Part shown: positions 1 to 10,793 of the stretch, in pieces
Layout: every line of letters begins with the position of its first letter
Position numbering within the stretch: the stretch's first letter is position 1
DNA from: Ectocarpus siliculosus
Taxonomy: Eukaryota; Sar; Phaeophyceae; Ectocarpales; Ectocarpaceae
Assembly (NCBI GenBank): GCA_000310025.1
Contig: FN649741.1
Coordinates: forward strand, 2,647,192-2,696,423
Direction of reading: 5' to 3'
Length of the DNA: 49,232 nt
Program-made: the position numbers and the translations under genes
Notes under the pieces: generated by a model
What the model saw: the letters and a program-made list of their open reading frames with translations, nothing else
What the model was told of the DNA's origin: nothing
Database searches by the model: none

Positions 1-507
1 TAGGTCGGGGGGATAGTGGACGGCTCGAACCGAGCACAGGGTGTGGGGGGCAAACATGTGCGTGTTTAATTGTTTGTCTCGAACCGTCGAGTGTTTCGAA
101 AGCAAACAAGCGAGCACCCCTGAAGGGCAAAATATTCTACCAGAGGTATTTTCTGTGACCAATCGTGTTTGCCAGGCCCGCAGTAATGCTTGCCAGGTAC
201 CATCTATCTGTTTGTTTGTTCTGTTTGTTTTTTTTCGGGGGGAAGCAGCTGCTCTGTGGGCTGGGGCAAGCAAGGGATATATGGGATACATCCAACGCAT
301 GGCGTGTATGAAACATCATCTATGAGTTGCAAGATGGCGTCCCTTTCTATGGTGGTGTCGGTTGTTCCACTTGCAATCACCCCACCCGTCTTCTTCTATA
401 TTTCTCCCGGTTGATTTTCCCCCCACACGACACGGCCCATCGGAGCTGTTCTCGCTTTGGCTTGATCTCATGTCTGCACCCCCTCTCCTGATTCCCGCCA
501 CCTCCAG

Positions 508-3500
508 ATCCTCCGGCAAATGGGCGAGTTTGACCGCGCCTCTGCCATCGGGGGTCAGGCCTTGGCGCTGGTTCAGACGGGACCCACGGGGCCACACAGC
601 GCCGAGTCCGCTGTGTGCGTGGCCAGCCTGGCGGGGCTTGCAGCGCAGCAGGGCAAGCCCACGCTCTCGGAGGAGTTGTACAGGTATGTGTTTTGTGTGT
701 GTTTTTTCTTGTTAGCATCGACCGCGCTCACCGGCTGACCAATGAAAACACGCCAGCCTAAGTGCGGTTGAACACACGAAACAACTTCTCAAAGGCCATG
801 TGTGTAAGTGTACTTCCCTCGAGAGTCAGAGGGAGAGGGGCAGAGAGATAATCCACACCCACACCCACACGTATACCGTGTCCATGCATGTGATCGCGAG
901 ACCCCGGCTGATGACCGCACGTCAGAGATGTACCCCGGAAGGTGCGTGCAATAGACTGGTGCCAGAACCGATGGGGTAGCGACACACGTTAAGGTCTTGG
1001 GTGGGGACGGGGTCACGAGTCCCCACATGCGAACACACAGAGATCTCACGTCAAACTCTATCCAGTTGTTCATACCCCCTCTCGTCTGTTTTCCGCTGCT
1101 GTGGTTCCACCCGAGAGAAAATGGCTCGGTGCATCACACCCTACTATCCATTTGTTCATGCCCCCCCCAAGTCTATTGTCCGCTGCTGTGTGTTTCCTTC
1201 TATCCATCCACCCGAAAGACGATCGCTTGGTGTCGCCCTCCGAGTGTTCGGGTCGAGGCACCCCGCCGTGGCCGCCGAGACTAACGTGCTCGCGGTCTTT
1301 CTCGTGGAGCACGGCCGAAATAGGGAGGCCGAGGCCTGCTACCGCAACAGCATGGAGATCTGGGAGAGGACCCTGGGCCCCTACTCGCCCGAGCTGGCGT
1401 CAGGGCTGAACAACCTCGCGATCCTGCTCTTCGTGGAAGACCGCCCCGGGTGCGTTATACGTTCCTACATGTAGAAAATGTTTTGGAACATTTCCATAAC
1501 CGGTCTTCACGTTGCAAGCAGTGTCTCCGCGACTGTTTGTTCTTGTGTGGGACAAGACGATGGCATCACACCTCCCGCGGCTGGTGGAACCACCCCCTCC
1601 CGATTAGGAAGCACCCCGCTAAGGGTTATAGGTTGGAACCCCCGCCTTGCAGGGAAGGGAGAGGGGGGTTGACATGGATGTGTGGTTGTCCATGGAGGGA
1701 GGACGGTCTTGTGTACGCTTGTTAGGTTTTGATGCTGTGGTGGATATGCTGTGTTCCTGCAGTTGGTCGGGTTCGATGTGGAATCCGGAATGGAGGACGT
1801 GTGTATGGTGGATGTTGTTTTTCGAGGCCGGTGTTTTGTGCGGTATGGGGTGCAGCGGTGCGCTCTCGAAACCAAGGACTCTGATGATGATGAACGTTGC
1901 ACGCTCCCGTGTACCGGTCGTGTGTGTTTTTTGCGCAAATACTCGTTCTGCCAATGTAGTTTCTCGAGCTCGCTTGGTATGTGGCGTTGTTCTCGCTTTT
2001 GCAGAAACAACCGCAAGCAGCACACTCAGTCTACCTTCCCATCACATCAACGATGACGGCAACAAGAGCAACAACAACAACAACAATGATAACCACGACT
2101 TTTCCCGTAACCCCCCCCACCACCACTACGCCAAAACGTGACGACAGAGAGGCCGCGGCGACGTTTCAAAGGAGCTTGGACATTCGGCAGAGAGTGCTGC
2201 CGCCGAACAGCCTTGAGACCGCGCAGGGGTTGAACAACCTCGCCTTGCTTTACACGAGCCAGGGGCAGGTGTGTCCGTGTGTGTGTGTGTTGAATTTGCG
2301 CCGGCTGCGCTGGCCAATGAAATGACACCAGTCGTATCGCGGAATAATTGTCGCGAACACTGTTGCTGTTGTTTAGTTGTTATTGTTGGGTGTACCTTGT
2401 TGTTATTGTTGTAGGGTGTACATATCAAGAGGGTGGTGTTGCGGAGGTGAAAATAAAAGTTGATGTGACACACTATTTTTTTGTTGGACTGTTCTTCTCG
2501 CCCGAGTTGTAACGATGACCGAACGATCGTTCTTTTTTTATTTTGTTCTGTTCTGTTCTGGCAGGACTCAACGGCGGCGGAGCGGCTTCACCGCGAGGCA
2601 TTGGCCATCCGGGAAGCCCGGCTAGGCCGAAACCATCCTGAAGTGGCGCAAACCTGGTGAGAATAGATAAACAAGGGAGGGAAGGAATGGGGTCCAAGAG
2701 CGGCGCACACTTGTCCACCGCACATGTTGATGCCATTTGTCCGTTGAATGCTCGCGCCCACCGAAAGAACAAAAGAAACAGTGGTGCTGCTGTGTGCGAC
2801 TCCACGATGATTGAGTTTGTTGTCTGACGAAGGTGAAGGTGAAGAGCACTTACATATGTCGAGTCAGTGGTACAAGGGTCACCAAATCCCCCCGAACAAG
2901 CTGACCCCCGCCCCCGCCCCCGCCCCCGCCCCGACGGAAAAAATATAAAAACAGCCATAACCTGGCGCTGTTGCTGCTCAAGACCGGGCCGACCACAACC
3001 CACAGTCCCGTGGGCGGCGGCAAGCCGTCGTCGAAGACCTCGGCCGACGACAAGTGGCAGTGGGAGAAGGTGAAAGCGTCCAAGGCTCCGCCATCCTCGG
3101 AGACCGGGTTGTCTTCTTCGTTGTTCAAGGGGTTGCGTTTGGGTGGAGGGGGCGGGAACGGGGCACAGCAGGCCAACGGGACCGGGCCGGGGGGGGCGGG
3201 GAGTGGGGGGGAGTCGTACCGGTGGCGGCACACGGAGGCCATCAAGTTGCTGGAGCGCGCCCTGGCCGTGCACCGCGAGGTGAGTTTGGCGAACGAGGCA
3301 ACGGGCGGGGTTTGTGTTCGGGGTTGGGGGTGTGGTTGTGTGGTGGGTGCGTTGTATGGTATGTTTCGGTGTGCTTTGGGGAGTTAGTTGATTGGCTTGT
3401 CTACGAACCCCGAAGGTGTCCGCAGGATGAGTCGCGCGCCTGAATTTCTCGATGAGAGATCCGACTGCTGTGGTGGAAGGGTTTGCGGTCGGTTGCCCAT

Positions 3501-6187
3501 CGATCGGGCTCGCTCGTGTGTGTGGTATTATAGGTACGTGTGGCCGGAGTACCGTTCGGGTTTGCGTTGGCTGGGAGTTCTGTCCTGTCCTGTCCTGTCC
3601 TGTTGACAGGCATCGCGCCGCTCCGCATCAGGCTGCTGCTGCTGCACCTGTTCTCCGTTTTGTACGCTCACCCCGCCCCCCAATCTCCACCACGATGCCC
3701 CCACCCCCCCCCTCCCCCACCCCTCAGACTTTGGGCGACGATCACCCTGTGACGGAAGAGTCCCTCCAGGCGCTCGCAGCCGCGGGAGGCAGCTCTACCC
3801 CGGTTACCCCATCCCCCTCCTCGAGGCCCTCCTCCATCTCTCGAGAGGTCGGTCTCGCGGTCGCTGCGGCGGCGGCGGGGGCTGGTACTGCAGCGGCGGT
3901 CTCTACGCCGAGGTCGGGGCCGGCGGGGGGGGGGCAGCCGTCTCCCGCTGCTACGACGGGGTCGCGGCCTACGTCGGTGGACCCGCCGCCGCCCAGCCTG
4001 GAGTGCCTCAATAGCTCCGACCACGCGCGAGAGACCGCTCGGGAGCAGCAGGTATGTGTGTATTTACGTGTGTTGACGGAAGGATAGACAGAGGAGGCAT
4101 ATGGGGAAGGGTCAGATTTTTTTGCTTTTGTACTAGTCTCTGCATATCTATCCTGTTTTTTTTTGTTTTTTTTTGTCGTGGAGCAAGCGGCTCCTCGCCC
4201 GCGCGTTCCCGTCGCGTTTAATGTAGTTTTCTTCTGTTGCAGGGATGAAAGGCGAACTTTACCCGCACGCGACGCGACACACACCGGTCCCGCCCTCGTT
4301 ATGGTTATCTTTGTGATGTTGTTGACGGTTTCAACCACCTTCCCTCACCTTTACTTCCCCTTGTTCCAGCGGCAGCAGCAGCGAGAACACGAGCAGCGTG
4401 TCAAGTGGGAGCAGGACCAGGCGCAGAAGCTGGCCCGTGATCACGAGCTCAACAAGCAGAGGCTGCGGGAGGTGAATTGATTGATATGTTGTTGTTGTTG
4501 GTGTTGGTGTCGTGGTTGTCGGTCTGTGACATCTTAGGCGGATACATCCCGACCTTTAGCAAGCATGCTTTATACAATTTGCTTCCAAGACAATAGACCG
4601 GTGCGCCACGCTGATATCCCGAGAAGGTGACAATTGTTCGATCAAGGGTATGATGGATAGAAGAGGGGGAGGCAGCATCGAGTCGAGTCGTTTGTTCCAC
4701 CAATAAAAACAGCGGAGAGTTGGAAATAGTCGATGCCAGTCACAAGTATTGGCACTGCTGAACGGTGCCAGAGGAACCTTGAAGGCTGGTACTAAAATAA
4801 CCTCCGGTTGGTCGTCTGCTTGGCATGCATCAGGAGAAGCGACTCAAGCAGGAACGGGAGCTGGTTCGGCAGCAGAATCTCGAGAAGCAGGTGTGATTTT
4901 TTGTTCTTCTTCTTCTGGCCTCGACGTACGCACGCTATTATAGCGTTAATCGCTGCCTCCCGTAAGAAATCAATGTTCACAACGACAACAAGGCCGTCCT
5001 TTGCCCACAACAAACCGAACCAGACGCCGCCGTAATCATCACCCCCCGCCAGGCGCTGGCGAGAGAGGAGGCGGAGCTCAAGGCCAAGGCCGACAAGCTT
5101 CTCGAAGATAAGGGGCAAGCCCTGTTTGTCCAGCAGCAGCAACGGCAGCTGCAGAACGAGCAGCGGGTGCGTAGCAGTGAGTGTCGTCGTCGTCTTTTTT
5201 TTTTTTGCTTGTGGGAGCGCTGTTCACTCCGCCAGCGCTCCGCCCTCTTGCCAGTGTGTGTGGTAAATCAATGGTACATGACAATGAGTTCGGCTTTTCG
5301 GTTCACGCCCTTGCGTCTGCTTCTGCCCGTCGGAAATGTGGAGCACACGTACCTGTTGAGTGAAGGACTGGAGCTGTAGCTCAGCCTCGTGTCATACGCA
5401 CCGATTTTACCACAAACACTATAGTAGAAGCTTACAACCACGCTCCAGCCCCGTGTCGTTCGAAACGGTTTATCCAGACCCCGGGCAATAGTATAGGTTC
5501 CCCGTACGTACAAACCTCATGACGGCTTTTCTTTTTCGTTTTCGTAATTCCAGAGGAACAGTCTATAGGTAGTGCCATGCACGTTTTTCAGCCAGGTTCT
5601 AAGCCGTTTCGCGTGACGGGAAGACCGATGAGTCGTATTTAACGGGTGCTGCTGGTGACTGCAGACGAATTAACGTCTCTTCCGTGTGTTGTTCAAGGAG
5701 GTGAGCACGGCCGAAGAATGGACGTTGCCCATATCGACCCCCCCCCCCCCTTCCATGTTTGTCGTGCTGTTTAGGCGTTGTATTTTTGCTTGACTTATTG
5801 TGTTTTCGGTCATCGTGGTGTGTCTCGCAGGAGAGGCAGCGGATAGGGTCGGTTGAGAGCGGTTCCGGCGACCAACTCGTCCCCGGCGGCATCCGCGGCG
5901 CATCGGCATCGGTTTCGTCAGCAGCGTCGTTAGAACGGTTTTACAGCGCGGACGGCGCGGGCATTGACGCTGCGGCTGTGGCCGCCGCCTCCAGCTCACG
6001 AGCAGCCGTCGCAGACACCGCCGCCCCTCTCTTGAGAGCGCGGAGCGCGCAAGGGTTGGGGGCGGCGTCGGCGGGTCGTCGGGATGAAGACGATGCCGTA
6101 ACGCGCAGCTTCAGTTATCAGGCTGGCGCCGATGGCGCCCCAGAAGATGGGGGTGCAGACTCCCCTGAGGGCTGTCGGCTGGCGTAA
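508..6187 (+). CDS. TPR (kinesin light chain-type) protein with C-terminal coiled coil, 5'-partial, 10 exons visible
   Basis: Exons read as 508-683, 1219-1449, 2148-2268, 2565-2656, 2955-3279, 3728-4051, 4370-4471, 4834-4890, 5053-5166 and 5831-6187. Together they give 633 in-phase codons including a TAA stop, and every intron is GT-AG. Exons 1-5 carry TPR helix pairs of the kinesin-light-chain kind, with motifs such as LNNLALLY, EALAIREARLG and ERALAVHRE followed by LGDDHP. Repeats continue smoothly across junctions: YR/RSLGVALRVFG over intron 1, G/EAAATFQRSL over intron 2, HRE/TLGDDHP over intron 5. Exon 6 is a Ser/Pro/Ala/Gly-rich linker. Exons 7-9 are a Gln/Glu/Arg/Lys-rich coiled coil (EHEQRVKWEQ, REEAELKAKADKLL). 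Exon 10 is Ala/Ser/Gly-rich. There is no start codon: exon 1 opens in phase 0 after an acceptor, so the 5' end is upstream of the window. Such TPRs usually bind protein partners; no catalytic motif is seen. It could be the C-terminal part of a larger TPR receptor. A GTAAGC at 6184 overlaps the stop and could be a donor to a further exon. Confidence 0.8.
717..748 (-). repeat. Short tRNA-like dispersed repeat, copy A
   Basis: The minus strand reads TTTTCATTGGTCAGCCGG then TGAGCGCGGTCGAT, close to copies at 2298-2322 (minus), 23321-23355 (minus) and 34000-34030 (plus). The part GGTTAGCGCGG in the better copies resembles the D-arm / A-box region of a tRNA. Copy A is followed by an A/C-rich stretch in intron 1 of the TPR gene. 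Confidence 0.5.
1062..1232 (+). repeat. Tandem duplication of about 82 bp covering the intron 1 / exon 2 boundary
   Basis: Two adjacent copies start with CTATCCA and TTGTTCAT, continue through a C-run and CCGCTGCTGTG, and end with CACCCGAGAG followed by AAAATGGCTCGGTG (first copy) or CACCCGAAAG followed by ACGATCGCTTGGTG (second copy). The second copy holds the acceptor used for exon 2 (exon begins 1219). The first carries a matching AG at about 1115-1116. Confidence 0.7.
2298..2322 (-). repeat. Short tRNA-like dispersed repeat, copy B
   Basis: Degenerate copy (minus strand TTTCATTGGCCAGCGCAGCC) directly followed by an (AC)n run in intron 3 of the TPR gene. Confidence 0.4.
2904..2933 (+). 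repeat. (CCCCCG)n tract upstream of the exon 5 acceptor
   Basis: Five near-perfect CCCCCG units end about 20 bases before the acceptor AG at 2953-2954. The minus strand carries regular G runs able to form a quadruplex. On the transcript this is the C-rich part of the pyrimidine tract. Confidence 0.85.
2955..3279 (+). other. Exon 5 of the TPR gene: low-complexity insert inside a TPR
   Basis: The exon starts with the first helix of a TPR (HNLALLLLKTG) and ends with its second helix (HTEAIKLLERALAVHRE). Between them lie roughly 70 residues rich in Gly, Ser, Lys and Pro. The insert is in frame and stop-free, so it is either a true disordered loop in the repeat or an unspliced internal intron. 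The total length preserves phase 0. Confidence 0.65.
3581..3602 (+). repeat. (TGTCC)4 microsatellite in intron 5
   Basis: Four perfect TGTCC units followed by TG. Confidence 0.95.
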
Positions 6188-6217
6188 GCGGGATGGTTTG
6201 ATCACATGTAACATTCG

Positions 6218-6254
6218 GCAGCAGCAGCAGCAGCAGCGGCGGCGGCGGCAGCAG
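6218..6254 (+). repeat. GCA/GGC triplet repeat
   Basis: Seven GCA units grade into GGC units and then GCA again. It lies about 30 bases past the stop of the TPR gene. It would be coding (polyA, polyS or polyQ-like) only if the GTAAGC at 6184 is a functional donor. Confidence 0.9.
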
Positions 6255-7256
6255 GAGCCCCCGTGTGTGTATGCATGATTGCCACGACGACTTTTTTTTT
6301 TTGTATTGTTGTTGTGCGATGCTGCCGCCGTGAGCGCTGGCTGGCACTTCTTGCTTGAATAGTTGATGATCTTGCTTGTTTTTTTTTAGTCTGTTTTCTG
6401 TGCTTTTCTCTTGTGTTGTGTGCGTCGTTGTGTGTTGGTGTGTTCAGAAGGTGATTACGGTAGAACGCGGCGGGAATTGTTGGTGGGGGGGGTGTTGATG
6501 TCCAAAGCCATGGGTAGCACGGGCCGTGGGGGTCAGCCTGTCGGTGGTGTAGTGCGATCGACTCACCAGAGATGCACGGAACCCACGAAACCATGTTTTG
6601 TTGAGGATTCGGTTTTCTGTGTGTGCCAGTGTTTTGTTCTTTTCTTTCTTTCTTTCTGCGGGCGCGCGGAGGTCGTCATGTGGGCGATGTCTGCAGGCAG
6701 CGTTCGTTGGTTGGGTGTCTCATTCTGCACGTGACAACTCTAATAATACATACAGAGGCGCGGGGTGGGGGGCGGAAAGAACAGCGATTAATGTGGCCGT
6801 GTTGGTTGTTGTTGTTGTTGTTGTTTGGCTTTTTGTCCCTGTCTCGTAACTGGCTCTGGTGTCTCCGCTACCGTCGTCACTGCCGGGTGCTGACAAGGAA
6901 TTTTGAGCCTTTTCATTGGATGGGGATTTTCACAACGACAAAAACAACGACGACGGCAGCAATGAATCATCTTACGTGCTGTCCGAGGTTGTTTTACGCG
7001 TGCGCGGAAGGATCAAAATGGTATGTAACGCCTCACCCTGACGGCAGAAATAACGAAATTACCGCCTCCTGCCGTCCTGACGCGACGGGTCGGGTGTCGG
7101 GTGTCGTTTCGGCCGATATGAGGCACCAGTATACCCTTCCCTTGTATGTTTAGCTTGGGGACCGCGGTCACCCCGTATAGGAGGGCGACCCATCCCCTTA
7201 TCGTCCGTTCACATCAATTTGGTCGCTGTTAACTCGACCTTGTTTTGCTTTTAAGA

Positions 7257-7282
7257 GGAGCAGCAGCAGCAGCAGCAGCAGC
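7257..7282 (+). repeat. CAG triplet repeat
   Basis: Eight consecutive GCA/CAG triplets. The short open frame across it (polyAla or polyGln) has no other protein-like feature. Confidence 0.9.
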
Positions 7283-9944
7283 CTTCTGGGTGAACGCGGG
7301 CTGTGCCGTTGAACGGGGGAACATGCACACTGCCGCGGGGGCCACGAGGGTTCGGTGTTGTGTAGCAAGGGGGCGGGCTTTTGGGCACTGGGGGTTGTGG
7401 GCGAGCGGAGCGGGAGAAGCTGCTTGATGAAATCTGGGGGGTGACTCGACGTGTAGAACTGAACTATTCTCTGTGCCCATGTGTTTTCACCCCTTCTTCC
7501 GGATGCATGCGGGCATTACAGGGTTAAATGACGTTTTTCTTTCTCTTTTTTTTTCTGCTGTTTGAAGCCCTTCCTTGTGCTATTTTGTTTTCTTTAGTGC
7601 ACAGTTCAGAAGCACCTGTTCTTTGACCGGCCATTTTTGTTTTTTGCCTCTTTCTTTCTCTCATCTTCTCGGGTGTATTTGTTTGGTGCAGTTGGTGTGC
7701 GTTTTTACTTGTCTTGTGCCTCGAGCACGCTCGTGTGCTTCCTCCGAAGCGGAGTCAGCAGTAGAAGAAAAGTATGTCCCCCCCGCCACGGGGCGCTGTA
7801 ACTGTAAGCTAACGAGAAAGCCCTGTGTTTTACGCGTACCGTCCGACGGCCGACCGAGACGGTTCAAGAATTGGACGGAAGGGGCGGTTGGTTGGTGTTG
7901 TTTGCCGTAGCACCAAGTCCATCCCACGGCACCACCTGGGTACCCTGCAAGTACCCGGGGTAGAAAATGGCGATGGTGACGGTGTAACGGGGTGATCGGT
8001 CACTGTACTGGGCAGGATCTACGGCCCAATGTAGTCACCGACAAACCACCGTGATGATGACCCCAGTCAACGGCATACATACCTCACCCCTTCACACGGA
8101 CATGATCGATCTTTTCTACCACCCCGTAGGGTACGCCGTACGAAACAGGCAGGGCCGATGCTGGACTTGCTGTCATGGCAAACCCACTACCAACAACCAA
8201 CAGTGCTTCTCTGCCAAGGCGAGTGAGTCCAGGCACAGCAATCAATAATCTCTCATGGGTGTGATTCACAAGCAAGGTTATTCATCCCGCTGTCGGATTC
8301 GACGTACGCAATCCTTGAGCTCGTGGAAGCTTCAAGTTTGCACAATGCTGTAGGAGCTTCGCGCGCCTTGGAAGCCCTCCGTCGTGCTTGTGGCATTTCG
8401 GTCGGCCTCCGAAAGGCGGGTGTTTTTTCGCGGCCGTACCTGCCCTGCCCCCAGCTGGCCCAGCCCCCACCCCGATGGATTCATTCGTACTTGTGAAGAC
8501 CGCTGCACAGAATATTTCATTCCAAAAAACATTGGTCGAGGCAGGTTCACCATGATGCGGCGATGGGCGAAACAAGTAGATCACGCCGTACGGCTGTGCT
8601 CTCTCTGGCCGTCACGCTTTCTTCACTCCACGGTATGCGTGTGTGCCTCTTCCTCTTATTTCAAAGGGCTACGCAGCAGTTTGGCCGGGTTCCCTGCGGT
8701 GCGGCACATTTTGAACGAGCGCAGAAGAGTTGGTACAAAAGTGAGTGAGGGGATGGAACTTCCTGAGGCCACAGCAGTAGCACCCAAATTCAAGTATCAC
8801 GATTCAAAATGCGCACAGGGTGTGAGCTAGTCTTGCCCAGTTTTGAACAAATGACTTTTGGTGGGCGTTTTAGGGTTCAACACGTTTGTTTGAAGTTTTT
8901 CAGAAAGACAACGGTCGTCATTCCTGGCCCAACTCGGATGAGTCCGCTGAGATCTCCAAAATATGTCGATTCGAAAATCCCCGAAAATCAAACAATTGCT
9001 TTCTTTCAAAGACGTGACGGAACCGCGGTTTTCTGGTAGAAAGTACCATCATAAATTTGAGCTGCGTAAGAACAAATCATCCACCCTGAAACCAACCGAG
9101 AGCCTCAGAAATATATGTTGCAACCAGCGGGTAAGCCTGTAGTTTAACGTTGGTTTTACAGCTACTGGCATCATGCCGTCGGTAGTGTGCAGCAACTTCA
9201 TTGTATCGTCTTTCGCCCGCGAGTGAGTTGTTGTGCATATGTGTTGGCAGCAGACAATCGATTCCTGTTCGCCGGCCATGTTTCCCTATGCATGCCCCCC
9301 CCACGCGGTCCATACCACGTTGAGGTAGGGTGATATACCATGTTGAGCACAAATGGTTTCGTCCACTTTCTTCTCAGAATAGGTTTTCACTCACGATTCC
9401 ACTCCACGTCGAATATCACTCCTCTTCGTGCAAAGAGTATTGCCACAACAAATTTCACTGTATTTGTGCGATCCACCTGTTACATTCTACTTCGCCGATG
9501 CTTGAGGGCTCCGAATTTTACTGCATTGGCGCTTGATCAGTCATCGCCCTTGGTATAGCAAAGCTTGTACTGACCGTTTCACTCTACGGCAAATATTTTG
9601 AAAACGTTTTCACTCGAATTGACCTGGTCACTCTCCATGCCATTGCGCGACGTCAGGTGCAACGATACGACTCGATTGGAATGAAGAGCGCGTGGGGTAG
9701 GGGGCATCGGTGTTGCCATGAACTTCGTGCGTTGCGAAATGGTACTATCGCGGGGAGGCCGGGGCATGGGCTGGGTTTTGTCGAACCCGGGACTGTCAAC
9801 GGGTGTAGGACGACCGATGGAGTGGATTGTATTTTGCTTGAGGTGGAGAGGAAGGAATAGTGTAGCCAGATGCTCGGATGGAAGCAAGACTTGACTGTGG
9901 GGGGGGAAGGAGGAGAAATGCCTCGGGGGTTACAATCACAGAGC

Positions 9945-10165
9945 GTGACTCGGACGAAAGTAAGCAAAAGACGCCGAACACCCCTAGCATGATGCATGGC
10001 ACCCTTCATGAGACTCGCCGAATATCTTACGGCGCTTTGCGCTTGGTGATGTGCTAGCCTGGTCGAGCGCAAACCTGGCGTGGTCCGTCCCGGCTTTGCA
10101 GGGATGCAAAGTCAATGGTCTCACGACTACGGCATGCACGGCCATGAGTACCTTCCCCAGACAAA
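9945..10165 (+). mobile_element. Non-autonomous retroelement-like repeat, copy 3 (truncated)
   Basis: Shares with 35800-36305 (plus) and 30520-31110 (minus) the blocks CTCGCCGAA..CTTACGGCGCTT.GCGCTTGGTGATG, a CTGGCGTGGTCCGTC block, a GTCAATGGTCT block and CGACTACGGCATGCACGG, ending at ATGAGTACC. Only the 3' third or so of the longer copies is present. No coding capacity is seen. Confidence 0.75.
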
Positions 10166-10793
10166 CCGTTAGTTCTCGGGGCACCTGTCGTGGTTGACCG
10201 TCCCAGCAAACTACAGCAGTATCATCCTTCGTACAAAACAAAAGGGTAGAGACACCGAGGTCGAATGACATAGCCTAGACTCCATATAGAAGCAGCAGTG
10301 ACACGGGGTGTTGGTCATTCGGGCCGGCGAATCGATGAGTAACAAATTAATACCCAGGATCCTGCAGGAGTGTTAGATTCCCAGCACCGCAACAACCTGG
10401 CCCGAGTCTCCACTTCCACTCCCTTCTAACCACTTCGCGCACCCTACTTGAACAACAGCATCATTCACCAGTGCGACACAGCAAAAACAACTCCTCGGCC
10501 GCAATGAGACCACGATCGAATTACTGTCGGTCATGAAGTCACTCGATGTCGTGGCAATTTCATAACGACAGTGAAGTGCCCCGAAGTCACAAATGGTAGC
10601 CTCTCACGAGTTACGTTCGCATAAAAAACGTGCAAATGAAGGACCCTAAATCCTCCACCTTGTATACATAGGTGTGGGGACGGTTACACCGCCGTTCACC
10701 GCTCAGAGAACGCGTCCAAACCGACCGCTGGTTGGTTCCCGCTCCGGAGCGCCTGCTCGTCAGTCGAGCGCGCCCCAATAGCGAGACTACAGA

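Larger units (their letters stand above)
6188..9944. other. Region without a supportable gene; contains triplet repeats
   Basis: No reading frame here shows recognisable domains or phase-consistent exons. Visible structure: a GCA/GGC triplet run at 6218-6254 just after the TPR gene stop, a GTT run at about 6803-6825, and a (CAG)8-type run at 7257-7282. The first part is presumably the 3' UTR of the TPR gene. The rest is intergenic or contains exons I cannot identify. Confidence 0.5.

Noticed and set aside
41-325. Possible first coding exon of the TPR gene
   Set aside because: No TPR or other motif. Exon 508-683 starts in phase 0 after an acceptor and continues a TPR, so real upstream exons should be TPR-like or lie outside.
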